Assembly: GCF_009707125.1 (NCBI RefSeq)
Contig: NZ_WLVL01000057.1
Span: 18,567-82,566, forward strand
Direction of reading: 5' to 3'
Source: Arsenicicoccus cauae
GTDB taxonomy: Bacteria; Actinomycetota; Actinomycetes; Actinomycetales; Dermatophilaceae
DNA: 64,000 nt
The first letter of the stretch is position 1. Every line of letters starts with the position of its first letter. Under the pieces are notes generated by a model that was not told the DNA's origin, ran no database searches, and saw only the letters and a list, made by a program, of their open reading frames with translations. Below are positions 26,029-33,905 of this stretch, in pieces. A program made the translations under genes and the position numbers.

Positions 26029-26623
26029 GCGCACCCGCCCCCAGGACCGCAACCGGCTGGACCAGCCGCAGGAGGCTCGGGTCAGGTTCCGTCGACCCGC
26101 GATCTTCTCCGAGGGCGCCTTCGGCTCGGCCAGCGAGGGCTTCGCCCGGTTCATGGGCACGCCGACCTTCCTCATCTGGATGACGATCTTCGTCGTCGTC
26201 TGGCTCGCGTGGAACACCTTCATGCCCGAGGCCGCGCAGTTCGACCCGCGGTCGCTCAACTACACGTTGCTGACCTTGATCCTGTCCCTCCAGGCCTCGT
26301 ATGCCGCGCCCCTGCTGCTGCTCGCCCAGAACCGCCAGGACGACCGGGACCGCGTCGCCCTCGAGCAGGACCGCGCCCGGGACGAGCGCAACCTCGCCGA
26401 CACCGAGTTCCTCACCCGTGAGGTCGCCGCGCTGCGGATCGCCCTGCGCGACATGGCGACCCGCGACTACCTGCGCTCCGAGCTGAGGGACCTGCTGGAG
26501 GAGCTGGAGGAGCGTGGCCTGGTCGCGGAGGCCACCGACGACGGCGACCCGGAGGCCGCGCGCCCCAAGAAGGCCAAGAAGAAGAGGGCCGCTCCCCCAC
26601 CCCCCGCCGATGCGGGGGCGTGA
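26021..26623 (+). CDS. DUF1003 membrane protein
   Basis: Membrane protein of 200 aa of the DUF1003 family (Rv1231c homologue). Two membrane segments, FLIWMTIFVVVWLAWNTF and YTLLTLILSLQASYAAPLLL, are followed by the family motif LAQNRQDDRDRVALEQDRA. A long charged, probably coiled-coil C-terminal part ends in a Lys-rich then Pro-rich tail. The start ATG overlaps the stop of the MgtE-N gene (ATGACTGA), so they are translationally coupled. Conserved pairing with the MgtE-N/CBS protein suggests a membrane partner for it, possibly in magnesium homeostasis; this is not proven. Confidence 0.87.
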   Translation: MTERTRPQDRNRLDQPQEARVRFRRPAIFSEGAFGSASEGFARFMGTPTFLIWMTIFVVVWLAWNTFMPEAAQFDPRSLNYTLLTLILSLQASYAAPLLLLAQNRQDDRDRVALEQDRARDERNLADTEFLTREVAALRIALRDMATRDYLRSELRDLLEELEERGLVAEATDDGDPEAARPKKAKKKRAAPPPPADAGA

Positions 26624-26644
26624 GGAGGGGCCGGGCGGGCGGCA

Positions 26645-26650
26645 TACGAT
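26645..26650 (+). promoter_or_regulatory. -10 element for leaderless mrp
   Basis: TACGAT, then 7 nt, then ATG 26658. Those 7 nt contain AGGAGG ending one base before the ATG, too close to act as a Shine-Dalgarno, so leaderless initiation is likelier. Confidence 0.55.
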
Positions 26651-26657
26651 AGGAGGC

Positions 26658-27791
26658 ATGTCTGCCCCGTCCCTGGACCTGATCCACGCCGCCCTGGCCA
26701 CGGTCGACGACCCCGAGATCCGCAAGCCCATCACCGAGCTGGGGATGGTCGAGTCGGTCGACGTCGACGACGCGGGACGGGTCGCCGTCCGCGTGCTGCT
26801 GACCGTCGCCGGCTGTCCGATGAAGGACCCGATCCGCAGGGGCGTCACCGAGGCCGTCGCGCGCGTCGACGGCGTCACCGGCGTCTCCGTCGACCTTGGT
26901 GTGATGAGCGACGAGCAGCGCGGTGCCCTTCGCGACCAGCTGCGCGGTGGCCAGGCCGAGCGCGAGATCCCCTTTGCCAAGCCGGGATCCACGACCCGGG
27001 TGTATGCCGTCGCCTCCGGCAAGGGTGGTGTCGGCAAGAGCTCGGTCACCGTCAACCTCGCCGCGGCCCTCGCCCGCCAGGGCCTCAAGGTGGGCGTGGT
27101 CGACGCCGACATCTACGGCTTCTCGGTGCCGCGCATGCTGGGCGTCGAGCAGCAGCCGACCCAGGTCGACGACATGATCCTGCCGCCGGTCGCGCACGAC
27201 GTGAAGGTCATCTCCGTCGGCATGTTCGTCGCCGGCAACCAGCCCGTCGTGTGGCGCGGGCCGATGCTGCACCGCGCTCTGCAGCAGTTCCTCGCGGACG
27301 TCTTCTGGGGCGACCTGGACGTGCTCCTGCTCGACCTGCCGCCGGGCACCGGCGACATCGCGATCTCGGTCGCGCAGCTCATCCCCGGCGCCGAGATCCT
27401 GGTTGTCACCACCCCGCAGCAGGCGGCGGCGGAGGTCGCCGAGCGCGCCGGGTCGATCGCCGTGCAGACGCACCAGCGGATCGTCGGGGTCGCGGAGAAC
27501 ATGTCCTGGCTGGAGCAGCCCGACGGCTCCCGGCTCGAGCTGTTCGGCTCCGGCGGCGGTCAGGCCGTGGCCGACTCGCTCTCACGCATCGTCGGCGCTC
27601 AGGTGCCGCTGCTCGGCCAGATCCCGCTCGACACCCGCCTGCGCGAGGGCGGCGACCAGGGCACCCCGGTCGTGCTGTCCGACCCCGACAGCGCCGCGGG
27701 CACGGCCCTCAACGCCATCGCCCGCGGGCTGGGCACGCGCTCGCGCGGCCTGGCCGGTCGCAAGCTGGGCCTGACGCCGACCGGTCGCTGA
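26658..27791 (+). CDS. mrp: Mrp/ApbC family Fe-S cluster carrier ATPase
   Basis: P-loop ATPase of 377 aa that assembles and transfers Fe-S clusters. An N-terminal MIP18/DUF59 domain (LATVDDPEIRKPITELGMV, VAGCPMKDPIRR) is fused to the NTPase with deviant Walker A SGKGGVGKSS and LLLDLPPGTGD. The CxxC pair found in many Mrp/NBP35 proteins is not present where expected, around VAENMSW, a variation shared by some actinobacterial members. The mycobacterial homologue is Rv1229c, and the preceding two genes match Rv1231c-Rv1232c. ATG 26658 is preceded by TACGAT with a 7-nt gap. Convergent with tatB. Confidence 0.92.
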   Translation: MSAPSLDLIHAALATVDDPEIRKPITELGMVESVDVDDAGRVAVRVLLTVAGCPMKDPIRRGVTEAVARVDGVTGVSVDLGVMSDEQRGALRDQLRGGQAEREIPFAKPGSTTRVYAVASGKGGVGKSSVTVNLAAALARQGLKVGVVDADIYGFSVPRMLGVEQQPTQVDDMILPPVAHDVKVISVGMFVAGNQPVVWRGPMLHRALQQFLADVFWGDLDVLLLDLPPGTGDIAISVAQLIPGAEILVVTTPQQAAAEVAERAGSIAVQTHQRIVGVAENMSWLEQPDGSRLELFGSGGGQAVADSLSRIVGAQVPLLGQIPLDTRLREGGDQGTPVVLSDPDSAAGTALNAIARGLGTRSRGLAGRKLGLTPTGR

Positions 27792-27876
27792 CCCGGCGCG
27801 GCCTGACCGCGGACCACCTCTCGCGTCGCCGCACCTGTCTCACGCTGCAGCCCGAGGCACGTCCGGGGCGCCAGGG

Positions 27877-28278
27877 TCAGGTGGCCTCGGCGTCGAAGGG
27901 CGTGTAGGTCTGGTCGTAGCGCTGGCCCGGGCGGACAGGCTCCGGCTCGGGCTGCGCGGTCGCCAGGGTGGCGCCACCCGCCGCGGCCGCGGCGCCGGCC
28001 CCTGCGACCGTCGAGCCGGAGGGCCCGTCGTCGAGCAGGGCCTCGCGGACTATGCGGCGTGGGTCGTACTGCCGTGGGTCGTACTGCCGCCAGTCGATGT
28101 CGTCGAACTCCGGACCCATCTGGTCGCGCAGAGAGTTCTTGGCGCCCTCGGCGTAGGCCTTGGCCTGGCGGACGAGCTGACCGAGCTTGGCGGCATACTC
28201 CGGGAGGCGCTCCGGACCGAGCACGACGACGGCGATCACGATCAGGAGCAAGAACTCGGTGCCGTTGACGTCCGCCAT
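27877..28278 (-). CDS. tatB: Sec-independent protein translocase subunit TatB
   Basis: Twin-arginine translocation component of 133 aa that works with TatC to recognise folded exported proteins. It has the typical short periplasmic N terminus, one membrane helix (FLLLIVIAVVVLGPERLPEY with the LGPERLP hinge) and an amphipathic helix KLGQLVRQAKAYAEGAK. The C-terminal part is variable and contains a 5-residue duplication QYDPR-QYDPR encoded by a 15-bp tandem repeat. ATG 28278 is 7 nt after TAGTCT, so the gene has its own leaderless promoter although it lies directly downstream of sigE. Confidence 0.93.
   Translation of the reverse strand: MADVNGTEFLLLIVIAVVVLGPERLPEYAAKLGQLVRQAKAYAEGAKNSLRDQMGPEFDDIDWRQYDPRQYDPRRIVREALLDDGPSGSTVAGAGAAAAAGGATLATAQPEPEPVRPGQRYDQTYTPFDAEAT
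28059..28088. repeat. 15-bp perfect tandem duplication in tatB
   Basis: Two exact copies of GTGGGTCGTACTGCC, in frame with tatB, adding five residues to its variable tail. Probable slippage product. Confidence 0.85.
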
Positions 28279-28285
28279 GAGGGCG

Positions 28286-28291
28286 AGACTA
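28286..28291 (-). promoter_or_regulatory. -10 element for leaderless tatB
   Basis: TAGTCT on the minus strand, then 7 nt and ATG 28278. Confidence 0.55.
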
Positions 28292-28379
28292 CTGCGTCGG
28301 GCTGCATGGCGGGGCGGGCCGAGGCGGACGGCCCACCCCGCCGAGGTGAACGTCGGGCGTCCGGCCGGTGAGCACCAGG

Positions 28380-29063
28380 TCAGACCCCGACCATGCCCAG
28401 GCGGCGCGGGCGCAGGGTGGTCGGCCGGGACGCCGCGGCGACGGGCTGGGTCCGCCGCGCGGGGTCGCGGTGTGCCAGCGCCGCCCGCAGCTGGGAACGG
28501 CCGCGGTGGATGCGCGAGCGCACCGTGCCGAGCTTGATGCCCAGCGTGTCCGCGATCTCGTCATAGGTGAGGCCCTCGATGTCGCACAGGACCACGGCGG
28601 CCCGGAACTCCGGCTTGAGCGAGTCCAGGGCCCGCTGCACGTCGTCGTCGAAGGTCGCGTCGGCGTACGCCTGCTCCGGGCCGACCTCGCGGCTGGGTAG
28701 GCGCGCGGCCCCCTCCTCGGAGAGGGCGTCGAACCGGATGCGCTGCTTGCGGCGCATCCGGTCGAGGAAGACGTTGGTGGTGATGCGGTGCAGCCAGCCC
28801 TCGAAGGTGCCAGGCTGGTAGCGGTCCAGCGACCGGAACACCCGGACGAAGACGTCGTGCGTGAGGTCCTCGGCGTCGTGCGGGTTGCCCGTGAGGCGGT
28901 AGGCGAGTCGGTAGACCCGGGCCGAGTGATCGCGCACCACCTCGTCCCACGTCGGGGGCACCCAGGAGTCCGTGGTGGCGACGGCACCCTCGGGCAGGGT
29001 GGTCGGGCCGACCGGCACGCTGGGGGCGGCGTGGCGTGGGTCGTGGGCGACGGGGATGGTCAT
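28380..29063 (-). CDS. sigE: ECF RNA polymerase sigma factor SigE-like
   Basis: Extracytoplasmic-function sigma factor of 227 aa. Region 2 reads [27 protein letters not shown]; region 4 reads [19 protein letters not shown] and [17 protein letters not shown]. It is the positional and sequence counterpart of mycobacterial SigE, which governs envelope stress. ATG 29063 has GAGAGG upstream; longer in-frame starts exist and SigE homologues do use several starts. In M. tuberculosis sigE is followed by rseA (anti-sigma) and htrA before tatB; here only 101 bp separate sigE from tatB and no zinc-finger anti-sigma frame is present. Divergent from the O-methyltransferase gene, as Rv1220c/Rv1221. Confidence 0.9.
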   Translation of the reverse strand: MTIPVAHDPRHAAPSVPVGPTTLPEGAVATTDSWVPPTWDEVVRDHSARVYRLAYRLTGNPHDAEDLTHDVFVRVFRSLDRYQPGTFEGWLHRITTNVFLDRMRRKQRIRFDALSEEGAARLPSREVGPEQAYADATFDDDVQRALDSLKPEFRAAVVLCDIEGLTYDEIADTLGIKLGTVRSRIHRGRSQLRAALAHRDPARRTQPVAAASRPTTLRPRRLGMVGV

Positions 29064-29189
29064 CTGCTGCCTCTCGGGAGAGAGCGTCGGCGTTCGGGTC
29101 ACGGTGGCTACCGCTCCATGGTCGACCACGGCGCTGGGCGATGCCTGGGAGATCGCTCGGAGCCCCGTGAGCGCGCCGCCGCCCCTCGG

Positions 29190-29195
29190 TAGACT
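29190..29195 (+). promoter_or_regulatory. -10 element for leaderless O-methyltransferase gene
   Basis: TAGACT, then 7 nt and ATG 29203; no Shine-Dalgarno is visible. Confidence 0.55.
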
Positions 29196-29202
29196 CCTCG
29201 CC

Positions 29203-29835
29203 ATGAGCACACAGAAGCCCGCCAGCTGGGCCTACGCCGAGGAGTTCGTCACGGAGGACCCGGTGGCGGAGCGGGCCCGCGAGCGTGGCCGGCAGCTGGG
29301 CTGCACCCCCGTGCTGCCCGGCGCGGCCGCCGCGCTGCGCCTGCTGGCGGCCAGCGTGGGGGCGCGGGCGGTCGTCGAGATCGGGACCGGCGCCGGCGTG
29401 TCCGGCCTGTGGCTCCTGCAGGGGATGGCGCCCGACGGCATCCTCACGACCATCGACGTCGAGCCCGCCAACCAGCGCGTGGCACGCGAGGCCTTCGCCG
29501 AGGCCGGCATCCCCCACCAGCGCACCCGCATCATCGCCGGGCGGGCCCTGGACGTCCTCCCCCGCCTCGCCGACGGCGCCTACGACATGGTCGTGGTGGA
29601 CGGCGACAAGAACGAGTACCCCGCCTACGTCGACCAGGCCCTGCGCCTGCTCCGCAGCGGCGGGGTGCTGGCGATGGACAACATGCTGTGGCACGACCGC
29701 GTCGCCGACCCCGCCTCGCGCGACGAGCGCACCGCGCTGCTGCGCGACCTCGGCAAGGAGCTGCGTGAGCGCGACGACCTCGTGCCGGCGATGCTGGCGG
29801 CGGGCGACGGACTGCTCGCGGCCGTCAAGCGCTGA
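29203..29835 (+). CDS. Class I SAM-dependent O-methyltransferase
   Basis: Methyltransferase of 210 aa of the caffeoyl-CoA/catechol O-methyltransferase type (Rv1220c homologue). The SAM-binding motif I reads [16 protein letters not shown], with the acidic ribose ligand in LTTIDVEP. The metal-binding aspartate lies in [19 protein letters not shown] and the later pair in [10 protein letters not shown]. The methyl acceptor is unknown. Start ATG 29203 follows TAGACT by 7 nt. Divergent from sigE, which is the conserved arrangement in actinobacteria. A long hairpin follows. Confidence 0.92.
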   Translation: MSTQKPASWAYAEEFVTEDPVAERARERGRQLGCTPVLPGAAAALRLLAASVGARAVVEIGTGAGVSGLWLLQGMAPDGILTTIDVEPANQRVAREAFAEAGIPHQRTRIIAGRALDVLPRLADGAYDMVVVDGDKNEYPAYVDQALRLLRSGGVLAMDNMLWHDRVADPASRDERTALLRDLGKELRERDDLVPAMLAAGDGLLAAVKR

Positions 29836-29883
29836 CCAGCTCAGGCGAGCTCAGACGATCAGCGACGGACGCTGACGACGGAC

Positions 29884-29927
29884 AGCGGGAAGGCGCCGAC
29901 CCCGACCGGGGTGGGCGCCTTCCCGCT
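29884..29927. terminator. Long bidirectional terminator hairpin
   Basis: Outer 14-bp arms AGCGGGAAGGCGCC / GGCGCCTTCCCGCT and inner 6-bp ACCCCG / CGGGGT around AC, separated by a single G:G mismatch. It lies between convergent genes. Confidence 0.85.
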
Positions 29928-29951
29928 ATACGAGCCGTGCTGGTCGACCGG

Positions 29952-30119
29952 TCAGCCGGTCACCGTCTTGATGGCCTCGCCGAGTGCTGCGATCTCGTCG
30001 GGAGTCATCTCCACCACGAGGCGTCCGCCACCCTCCAAGGGCATGCGCAGGACGATGCCGCGCCCCTCCTTGGTCACCTCGAGGGGACCGTCTCCGGTCC
30101 TGGGCTTCATCGCCGCCAT
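29952..30119 (-). CDS. DUF3117 small protein
   Basis: Protein of 55 aa of the actinobacterial DUF3117 family. It begins MAAMKPRTGDGPLEVTKEGR, has the conserved core IVLRMPLEGGGRLVVEMTP and ends GEAIKTVTG. It is too short for common gene-length cutoffs but the whole chain matches the family. Function is unknown. ATG 30119 has AGAGGAAG 5 nt upstream. A GATAAT hexamer at 30190-30195 (minus strand) is a good promoter candidate. It lies convergent to the O-methyltransferase and divergent from the enoyl-CoA hydratase gene. Confidence 0.9.
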   Translation of the reverse strand: MAAMKPRTGDGPLEVTKEGRGIVLRMPLEGGGRLVVEMTPDEIAALGEAIKTVTG

Positions 30120-30189
30120 GCGCTTCCTCTTCCCTTATCAGTGCGACCCCACCCCACGGACGAGGCGCTGGGGTCGCAGACCTGCCTCC

Positions 30190-30195
30190 ATTATC
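30190..30195 (-). promoter_or_regulatory. -10 element for the DUF3117 gene
   Basis: GATAAT on the minus strand, preceded by TTGC (extended -10 like), 70 bp before ATG 30119. It gives a leadered mRNA with a clear Shine-Dalgarno. Confidence 0.5.
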
Positions 30196-30280
30196 GCAAG
30201 TCTCGGGCCGTGGTTCCTAATCTCTGCCACAGGTGCGGCACGTCACGTCCCGTCGCGCTGGCGCCCGCGGGACCGGTCGC

Positions 30281-30286
30281 TAGATT
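30281..30286 (+). promoter_or_regulatory. Candidate -10 for enoyl-CoA hydratase gene
   Basis: TAGATT, 48 bp before GTG 30335, giving a leader of about 42 nt that contains the GAGGAG ribosome site. Confidence 0.4.
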
Positions 30287-30334
30287 GGGCGGCAGCCCTG
30301 CACCGCCGCAGACACCCCTCACCGAGGAGAGCTC

Positions 30335-31165
30335 GTGACCGACACGACCGTCCCCCAGCCCACCCCGTCCGCACCGTCCGGCGAGTCCCCCGTCCTCGTC
30401 TCCGTCGAGGATGGCGTGGGCATCGTGACCTTCAACCGTCCCGAGGCCATGAACTCGCTGGACATCCCCACCAAGGAGGCCTTCCTCGCCGCCCTGCGGC
30501 AGGTCGCCGACGACCCCGAGGTGCGGTGCGTCGTGCTCACCGGGTCGGGGCGGGCCTTCTGCGTGGGCCAGGACCTCAAGTCGCACGTCGAGCTGCTGCA
30601 GCGACGCGACCCGTCGCTGTGGGACACCGTGGCGCAGCACTACAACCCCGCGGTGACGCTGATCGCCACCATGGCCAAGCCGGTCATCGCCGCCGTCAAC
30701 GGTGTGGCGGCAGGGGCGGGCGCCTCGTTCACCTTCGCGGCGGACTACCGCTTCCTGGCGGCGGGGGGCGGCTACAACTTCGCGTTCACCGGCATCGCCC
30801 TGTCCTGCGACACCGGCGCGTCATGGACGCTGCCGCGCCTGGTCGGGACGGCTCGCGCCAAGGAGCTGCTGATGTTTCCGCGGACCATCTCCGCGGCCGA
30901 GGCCAAGGAGCTGGGCCTGGTCAACGAGGTGGTCGAGGGCGACGTGATGGTCCCCGCCATGGACCTCGCCCGTCGTATGGCGAAGGGCCCGACGCTGGCG
31001 TACGCCGCCGTGCGGGAGGCCGTGCACCACTCCGCCGAGCACTCGTTCGCCGAGTCGCTGGCCCACGAGGCTGAGCTCATGAACCGCACCGGCAGCAGCG
31101 CCGACCATGTCGCTGCGGTCGACGCCTTCCTCGCCAAGCAGAAGCCGACCTTCGAGGGCCGCTGA
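30335..31165 (+). CDS. Enoyl-CoA hydratase/isomerase family protein
   Basis: Crotonase-fold enzyme of 276 aa. The oxyanion-hole segments are GSGRAFCVGQDLK and NGVAAGAGASFTFAADYR. A catalytic acid lies in LSCDTGASWTLPRLVG; the DTGAS arrangement resembles PaaG-type 2-(1,2-epoxyphenyl)acetyl-CoA isomerases more than classical hydratases, which use two glutamates. The C-terminal helix ends DAFLAKQKPTFEGR. No other phenylacetate genes are adjacent, so the substrate is open. GTG 30335 has GAGGAG 5 nt upstream. A 32-bp tandem repeat follows the gene. Confidence 0.88.
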   Translation: MTDTTVPQPTPSAPSGESPVLVSVEDGVGIVTFNRPEAMNSLDIPTKEAFLAALRQVADDPEVRCVVLTGSGRAFCVGQDLKSHVELLQRRDPSLWDTVAQHYNPAVTLIATMAKPVIAAVNGVAAGAGASFTFAADYRFLAAGGGYNFAFTGIALSCDTGASWTLPRLVGTARAKELLMFPRTISAAEAKELGLVNEVVEGDVMVPAMDLARRMAKGPTLAYAAVREAVHHSAEHSFAESLAHEAELMNRTGSSADHVAAVDAFLAKQKPTFEGR

Positions 31166-31180
31166 GCCTGGGCCACACGT

Positions 31181-31270
31181 GACCACTCGCGAGAAGGGGG
31201 CGCCCCACCACCGACCAGTCGGGGGGAGGGGGCGCGCCATGACTGACCAGTCGCGGGAGGGGAGGGCGTC
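31181..31270. repeat. Imperfect 32-bp tandem repeat, about 2.8 copies
   Basis: Units start at 31181, 31213 and 31245, each beginning GACCA(C/G)TCG followed by a G-rich stretch. The array fills the gap between convergent genes, and the last unit runs into the stop codon of the mannosyltransferase gene. Confidence 0.7.
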
Positions 31271-32501
31271 ACGGGGGCCAGGACGCCGGCAGGTGCAGGA
31301 CCAGGATCTCCTGGGTCCACCACACCTGCAGCGCCACGCCCAGACCCACGAGGGCAGCGGCCCGCACCACGGTGCTCACGGTCACCCGCAGGGTTGCCCC
31401 CACCCCCAGGACGGCTGCGGGAAACAGCAGGAGCAGGTAGCGATAGAGGCTCGTCCCCGGGTCCTGGACCGCGAAGAGGTAGAGCGGGTAGGCCAGCATC
31501 CACGTCCGCATCACCCACCCGAGGGGGCGGGCCCAGGGCCCGAGGGCCAGCAGGAGCAGGGCGAGCGTGTAGACCACGAGGACGACGAGGGCCCGGTCGT
31601 GGAAGAAGTACTGCGCGTTGGTCCACCACGGCACGAAGGGGGTGATCTCGTGACCCGCGCGCCAGGCGGCCATGGTGTCGGTGTAGCCGTCCCGCTGCCC
31701 CGTCACCCACCACACGACGGCCGGCCAGACGAAGCCCGCGATCCCGCACCCGACCGGCGTGGCGAGCATCCCCACCCACTCCCCCCGTCCGACCGGACGC
31801 TGCGCACGACGCCGCCAGCGCAGGACGACCGCGACCAGGGCGACCAGGCCGAGCGGGACGGCGATGGGGCGGGACAGGCCGATGAGCAGCGCCACCGCGA
31901 CGGCGCCCCACCAGCGCTCCTGCTCCAGGAGCAGCAGGAAGGCCACGAGCAGGAGCATCGCCAGCGACTCGGTGTAGGCGATCTGCAGGACGGGGCTCGC
32001 GAGGTAGGTGGCCCACACCGCCATCGCCAGGACGGCCACCCCGTCGGACACGTGCCGGCGTAGCAGCACCACGAGCAGCACCGCTGCGGCGGCGCCGAGG
32101 ATGGTGGCGAGGACCGCGCCGGCATACCGGAACTCGAGACCGGTGACCGCCATGAGTCCCCGGGCCAGGCCGGGGAAGAGCGGGTAGAACGCCCACTCGT
32201 TCTGCTGGGTCACGCCGGCGGCGTCGACGGGGATCGGCACGGGGTAGCCGTTCTCGGCGATGCGGCGGTACCACGTGCCGTCCCACATGAGGGTCATCCC
32301 CCAGTAGTCGACCGGGTCGCCGGTCCACCCGATGGGCACCTGGGACCGGGCGGCCCGGGCGATCAGCACCCCCGAGACGACCCGGGTGGCGGCATAGGTC
32401 AGCAGCGCCACGACCAGCAGCCGGGCCGTCCCCCAGCGCCCGGTGCCTCCCCGTGCCCCGGGGACGAGCGTCCGGGTGCCGACCGTGGCGCCCGCCGTCA
32501 C
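31269..32501 (-). CDS. PIG-V-like membrane mannosyltransferase
   Basis: Polytopic membrane protein of 410 aa with roughly ten membrane segments. The GT-C/PIG-V signatures are visible near the N terminus: LMWDGTWYRRIAENGYP, holding the acidic residue of the first loop, and EWAFYPLFPGLARGL. It resembles actinobacterial polyprenyl-phosphomannose-dependent mannosyltransferases that elongate phosphatidylinositol mannosides or lipoglycans, or O-mannosylate proteins; the acceptor is unknown. The start is GTG 32501 overlapping the DivIVA-like stop (GTGA), so the two genes are coupled. Confidence 0.8.
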   Translation of the reverse strand: MTAGATVGTRTLVPGARGGTGRWGTARLLVVALLTYAATRVVSGVLIARAARSQVPIGWTGDPVDYWGMTLMWDGTWYRRIAENGYPVPIPVDAAGVTQQNEWAFYPLFPGLARGLMAVTGLEFRYAGAVLATILGAAAAVLLVVLLRRHVSDGVAVLAMAVWATYLASPVLQIAYTESLAMLLLVAFLLLLEQERWWGAVAVALLIGLSRPIAVPLGLVALVAVVLRWRRRAQRPVGRGEWVGMLATPVGCGIAGFVWPAVVWWVTGQRDGYTDTMAAWRAGHEITPFVPWWTNAQYFFHDRALVVLVVYTLALLLLALGPWARPLGWVMRTWMLAYPLYLFAVQDPGTSLYRYLLLLFPAAVLGVGATLRVTVSTVVRAAALVGLGVALQVWWTQEILVLHLPASWPP

Positions 32502-32974
32502 GACGGCCGGTCGGGCTCGCGGGCGGGACGGGTGCCGGCGTCCGGGTCACGACGGGTCCACAGGCTGGCGCCCGCCGTCGGACGCACGATCTCGGACACG
32601 GCGAGCGGGCCGGCGGTGACGTCGGGGTGCGTCGCAGGGTCCACGGGGGCGCCCCGGCCGTCACCACGCCACGCGGGCTCGGCCCGCAGCCGGTCGATCT
32701 CGTGGTCGCGCGCGCGGAGCTCGTCGACGAGCCGGTCCAGCACCGCGTCGACCTGGTCCATGCGGTAGCCCCGCAGCACCTGGTCGAAGCGCAGGCCCCG
32801 CACCGTGTCGGTGGCCACGGGCCCGTCGGGCAGACCGGCATACGGCGAGCCCGAGGTCGGGTCCGCGAGCGCCTGGTCGGACAGCGACCCGGGGCGGGCG
32901 CCGACGGCCCACACGAGCGCCGCGGTCAGCAGGCCCACCACGAGCACGGTCAGGACGATCGTCAGCAACGGCAC
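32498..32974 (-). CDS. Membrane-anchored DivIVA-domain protein
   Basis: Protein of 158 aa. One N-terminal membrane segment, LLTIVLTVLVVGLLTAALVW, is followed by a DivIVA-like motif VRGLRFDQVLRGYRMDQVD and a short coiled coil AVLDRLVDELRARDHEIDRL. The rest is polar and probably disordered. DivIVA-domain proteins mark curved membrane at poles and septa; a role here beside a lipoglycan mannosyltransferase would fit envelope growth but is inference. GTG 32974 has CACGAT 7 nt upstream on its strand. Its stop overlaps the mannosyltransferase start by 4 nt. Confidence 0.82.
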   Translation of the reverse strand: MPLLTIVLTVLVVGLLTAALVWAVGARPGSLSDQALADPTSGSPYAGLPDGPVATDTVRGLRFDQVLRGYRMDQVDAVLDRLVDELRARDHEIDRLRAEPAWRGDGRGAPVDPATHPDVTAGPLAVSEIVRPTAGASLWTRRDPDAGTRPAREPDRPS

Positions 32975-33044
32975 GCCCCCGATCGTGCCACGGGCACCCG
33001 GGGGAAGCCATCCCCGGCGCCCGGGGGCGAGCCGGTCCCGGCGA

Positions 33045-33095
33045 GCCGAGCCGACCGCGCAGGGCCGAGCCGACCGCGGAGCCGAGCCGACCGCG
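33045..33095. repeat. Three copies of a 15-bp GC-rich unit
   Basis: Three exact copies of GCCGAGCCGACCGCG at 33045, 33064 and 33081, with 4-nt and 2-nt spacers, between the LOG stop and the DivIVA-like start. No function is apparent; it may be slippage in untranslated DNA. Confidence 0.7.
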
Positions 33096-33137
33096 GAGGC
33101 CGAGGCCGCCATCGGGCCCGGTCGCGGCGCGGTCCGG

Positions 33138-33893
33138 TCACTCGGGGCGACGGGCCGCCTGGTCCTCCCCCGAGCCGCGGACGAGCCGCACGGCCTCGTC
33201 CACCGTGTCGACGACGTGCAGCAGCTCGAGGTCGGCGGCGCCGATCGTGCCCGCCGGGAGCATCGAGCCGCGGACCCAGTCGAGCAGCCCGGCCCAGTAG
33301 TCGCAGCCGAGCAGCACGATCGGGAAGGACGTGACCTTGCGGGTCTGGACCAGGGTCACCGCCTCGAAGAGCTCGTCCAGCGTGCCGAACCCGCCGGGAA
33401 GGACGACGAAGCCCTGGGCGTACTTGACGAACATGGTCTTGCGGGCGAAGAAGTAGCGGAAGTTGACGCCGAGGTCGACGTACTCGTTGAGGCCCTGCTC
33501 GAAGGGCAGCTCGATGCCCAGTCCGACCGACGCGCCGCCCGCCTCGAGCGCCCCGCGGTTGGCCGCCTCCATCAGCCCCGGCCCGCCGCCGGTGATCACC
33601 GCGAACCCCGCCTCGACCAGGCCGCGCCCGAGCTGCACGCCCAGCTCGTACGTCGGGTGCTCGCGCGGCACGCGGGCCGACCCGAACACGCTGACGGCGT
33701 CGCCCAGCTCGGCCAGCGCGCCGAACCCCTCGACGAACTCCGCCTGGATGCGCATCACCCGCCACGGGTCCGAGTGGACCCACTCGGCGTCGCCGCTGTT
33801 GTCGAGCAGCCGCTGGTCGGTCGTGGAGCCGGGGACGCGCTTGCCGCGCAGCGTCACCGGGCCCTTGTGGTAGTCCCCTCGAGCGTCCTTCAT
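33138..33893 (-). CDS. LOG-family nucleoside 5-prime-monophosphate phosphoribohydrolase
   Basis: Rossmann-fold protein of 251 aa of the LOG/TIGR00730 family (Rv1205 type), once misnamed lysine decarboxylase. It cleaves cytokinin-type N6-substituted AMP to release the free base. The two signatures are visible: ITGGGPGLMEAANRGA and VVLPGGFGTLDELFEAVT. Arg and Glu of these motifs form the active site. ATG 33893 lies 6 nt after TAGGTT. Only 9 bp separate it from the dapE stop, but the two probably have separate promoters. Confidence 0.92.
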   Translation of the reverse strand: MKDARGDYHKGPVTLRGKRVPGSTTDQRLLDNSGDAEWVHSDPWRVMRIQAEFVEGFGALAELGDAVSVFGSARVPREHPTYELGVQLGRGLVEAGFAVITGGGPGLMEAANRGALEAGGASVGLGIELPFEQGLNEYVDLGVNFRYFFARKTMFVKYAQGFVVLPGGFGTLDELFEAVTLVQTRKVTSFPIVLLGCDYWAGLLDWVRGSMLPAGTIGAADLELLHVVDTVDEAVRLVRGSGEDQAARRPE

Positions 33894-33899
33894 GCGGCC

Positions 33900-33905
33900 A
33901 ACCTA
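33900..33905 (-). promoter_or_regulatory. -10 element for leaderless LOG gene
   Basis: TAGGTT on the minus strand, then 6 nt and ATG 33893. It overlaps the last codon and stop of dapE. Confidence 0.5.

Noticed and set aside
26651..26656. AGGAGG as the ribosome site of mrp
   Set aside because: It ends one base before the ATG, too close to function; it falls in the promoter spacer instead.
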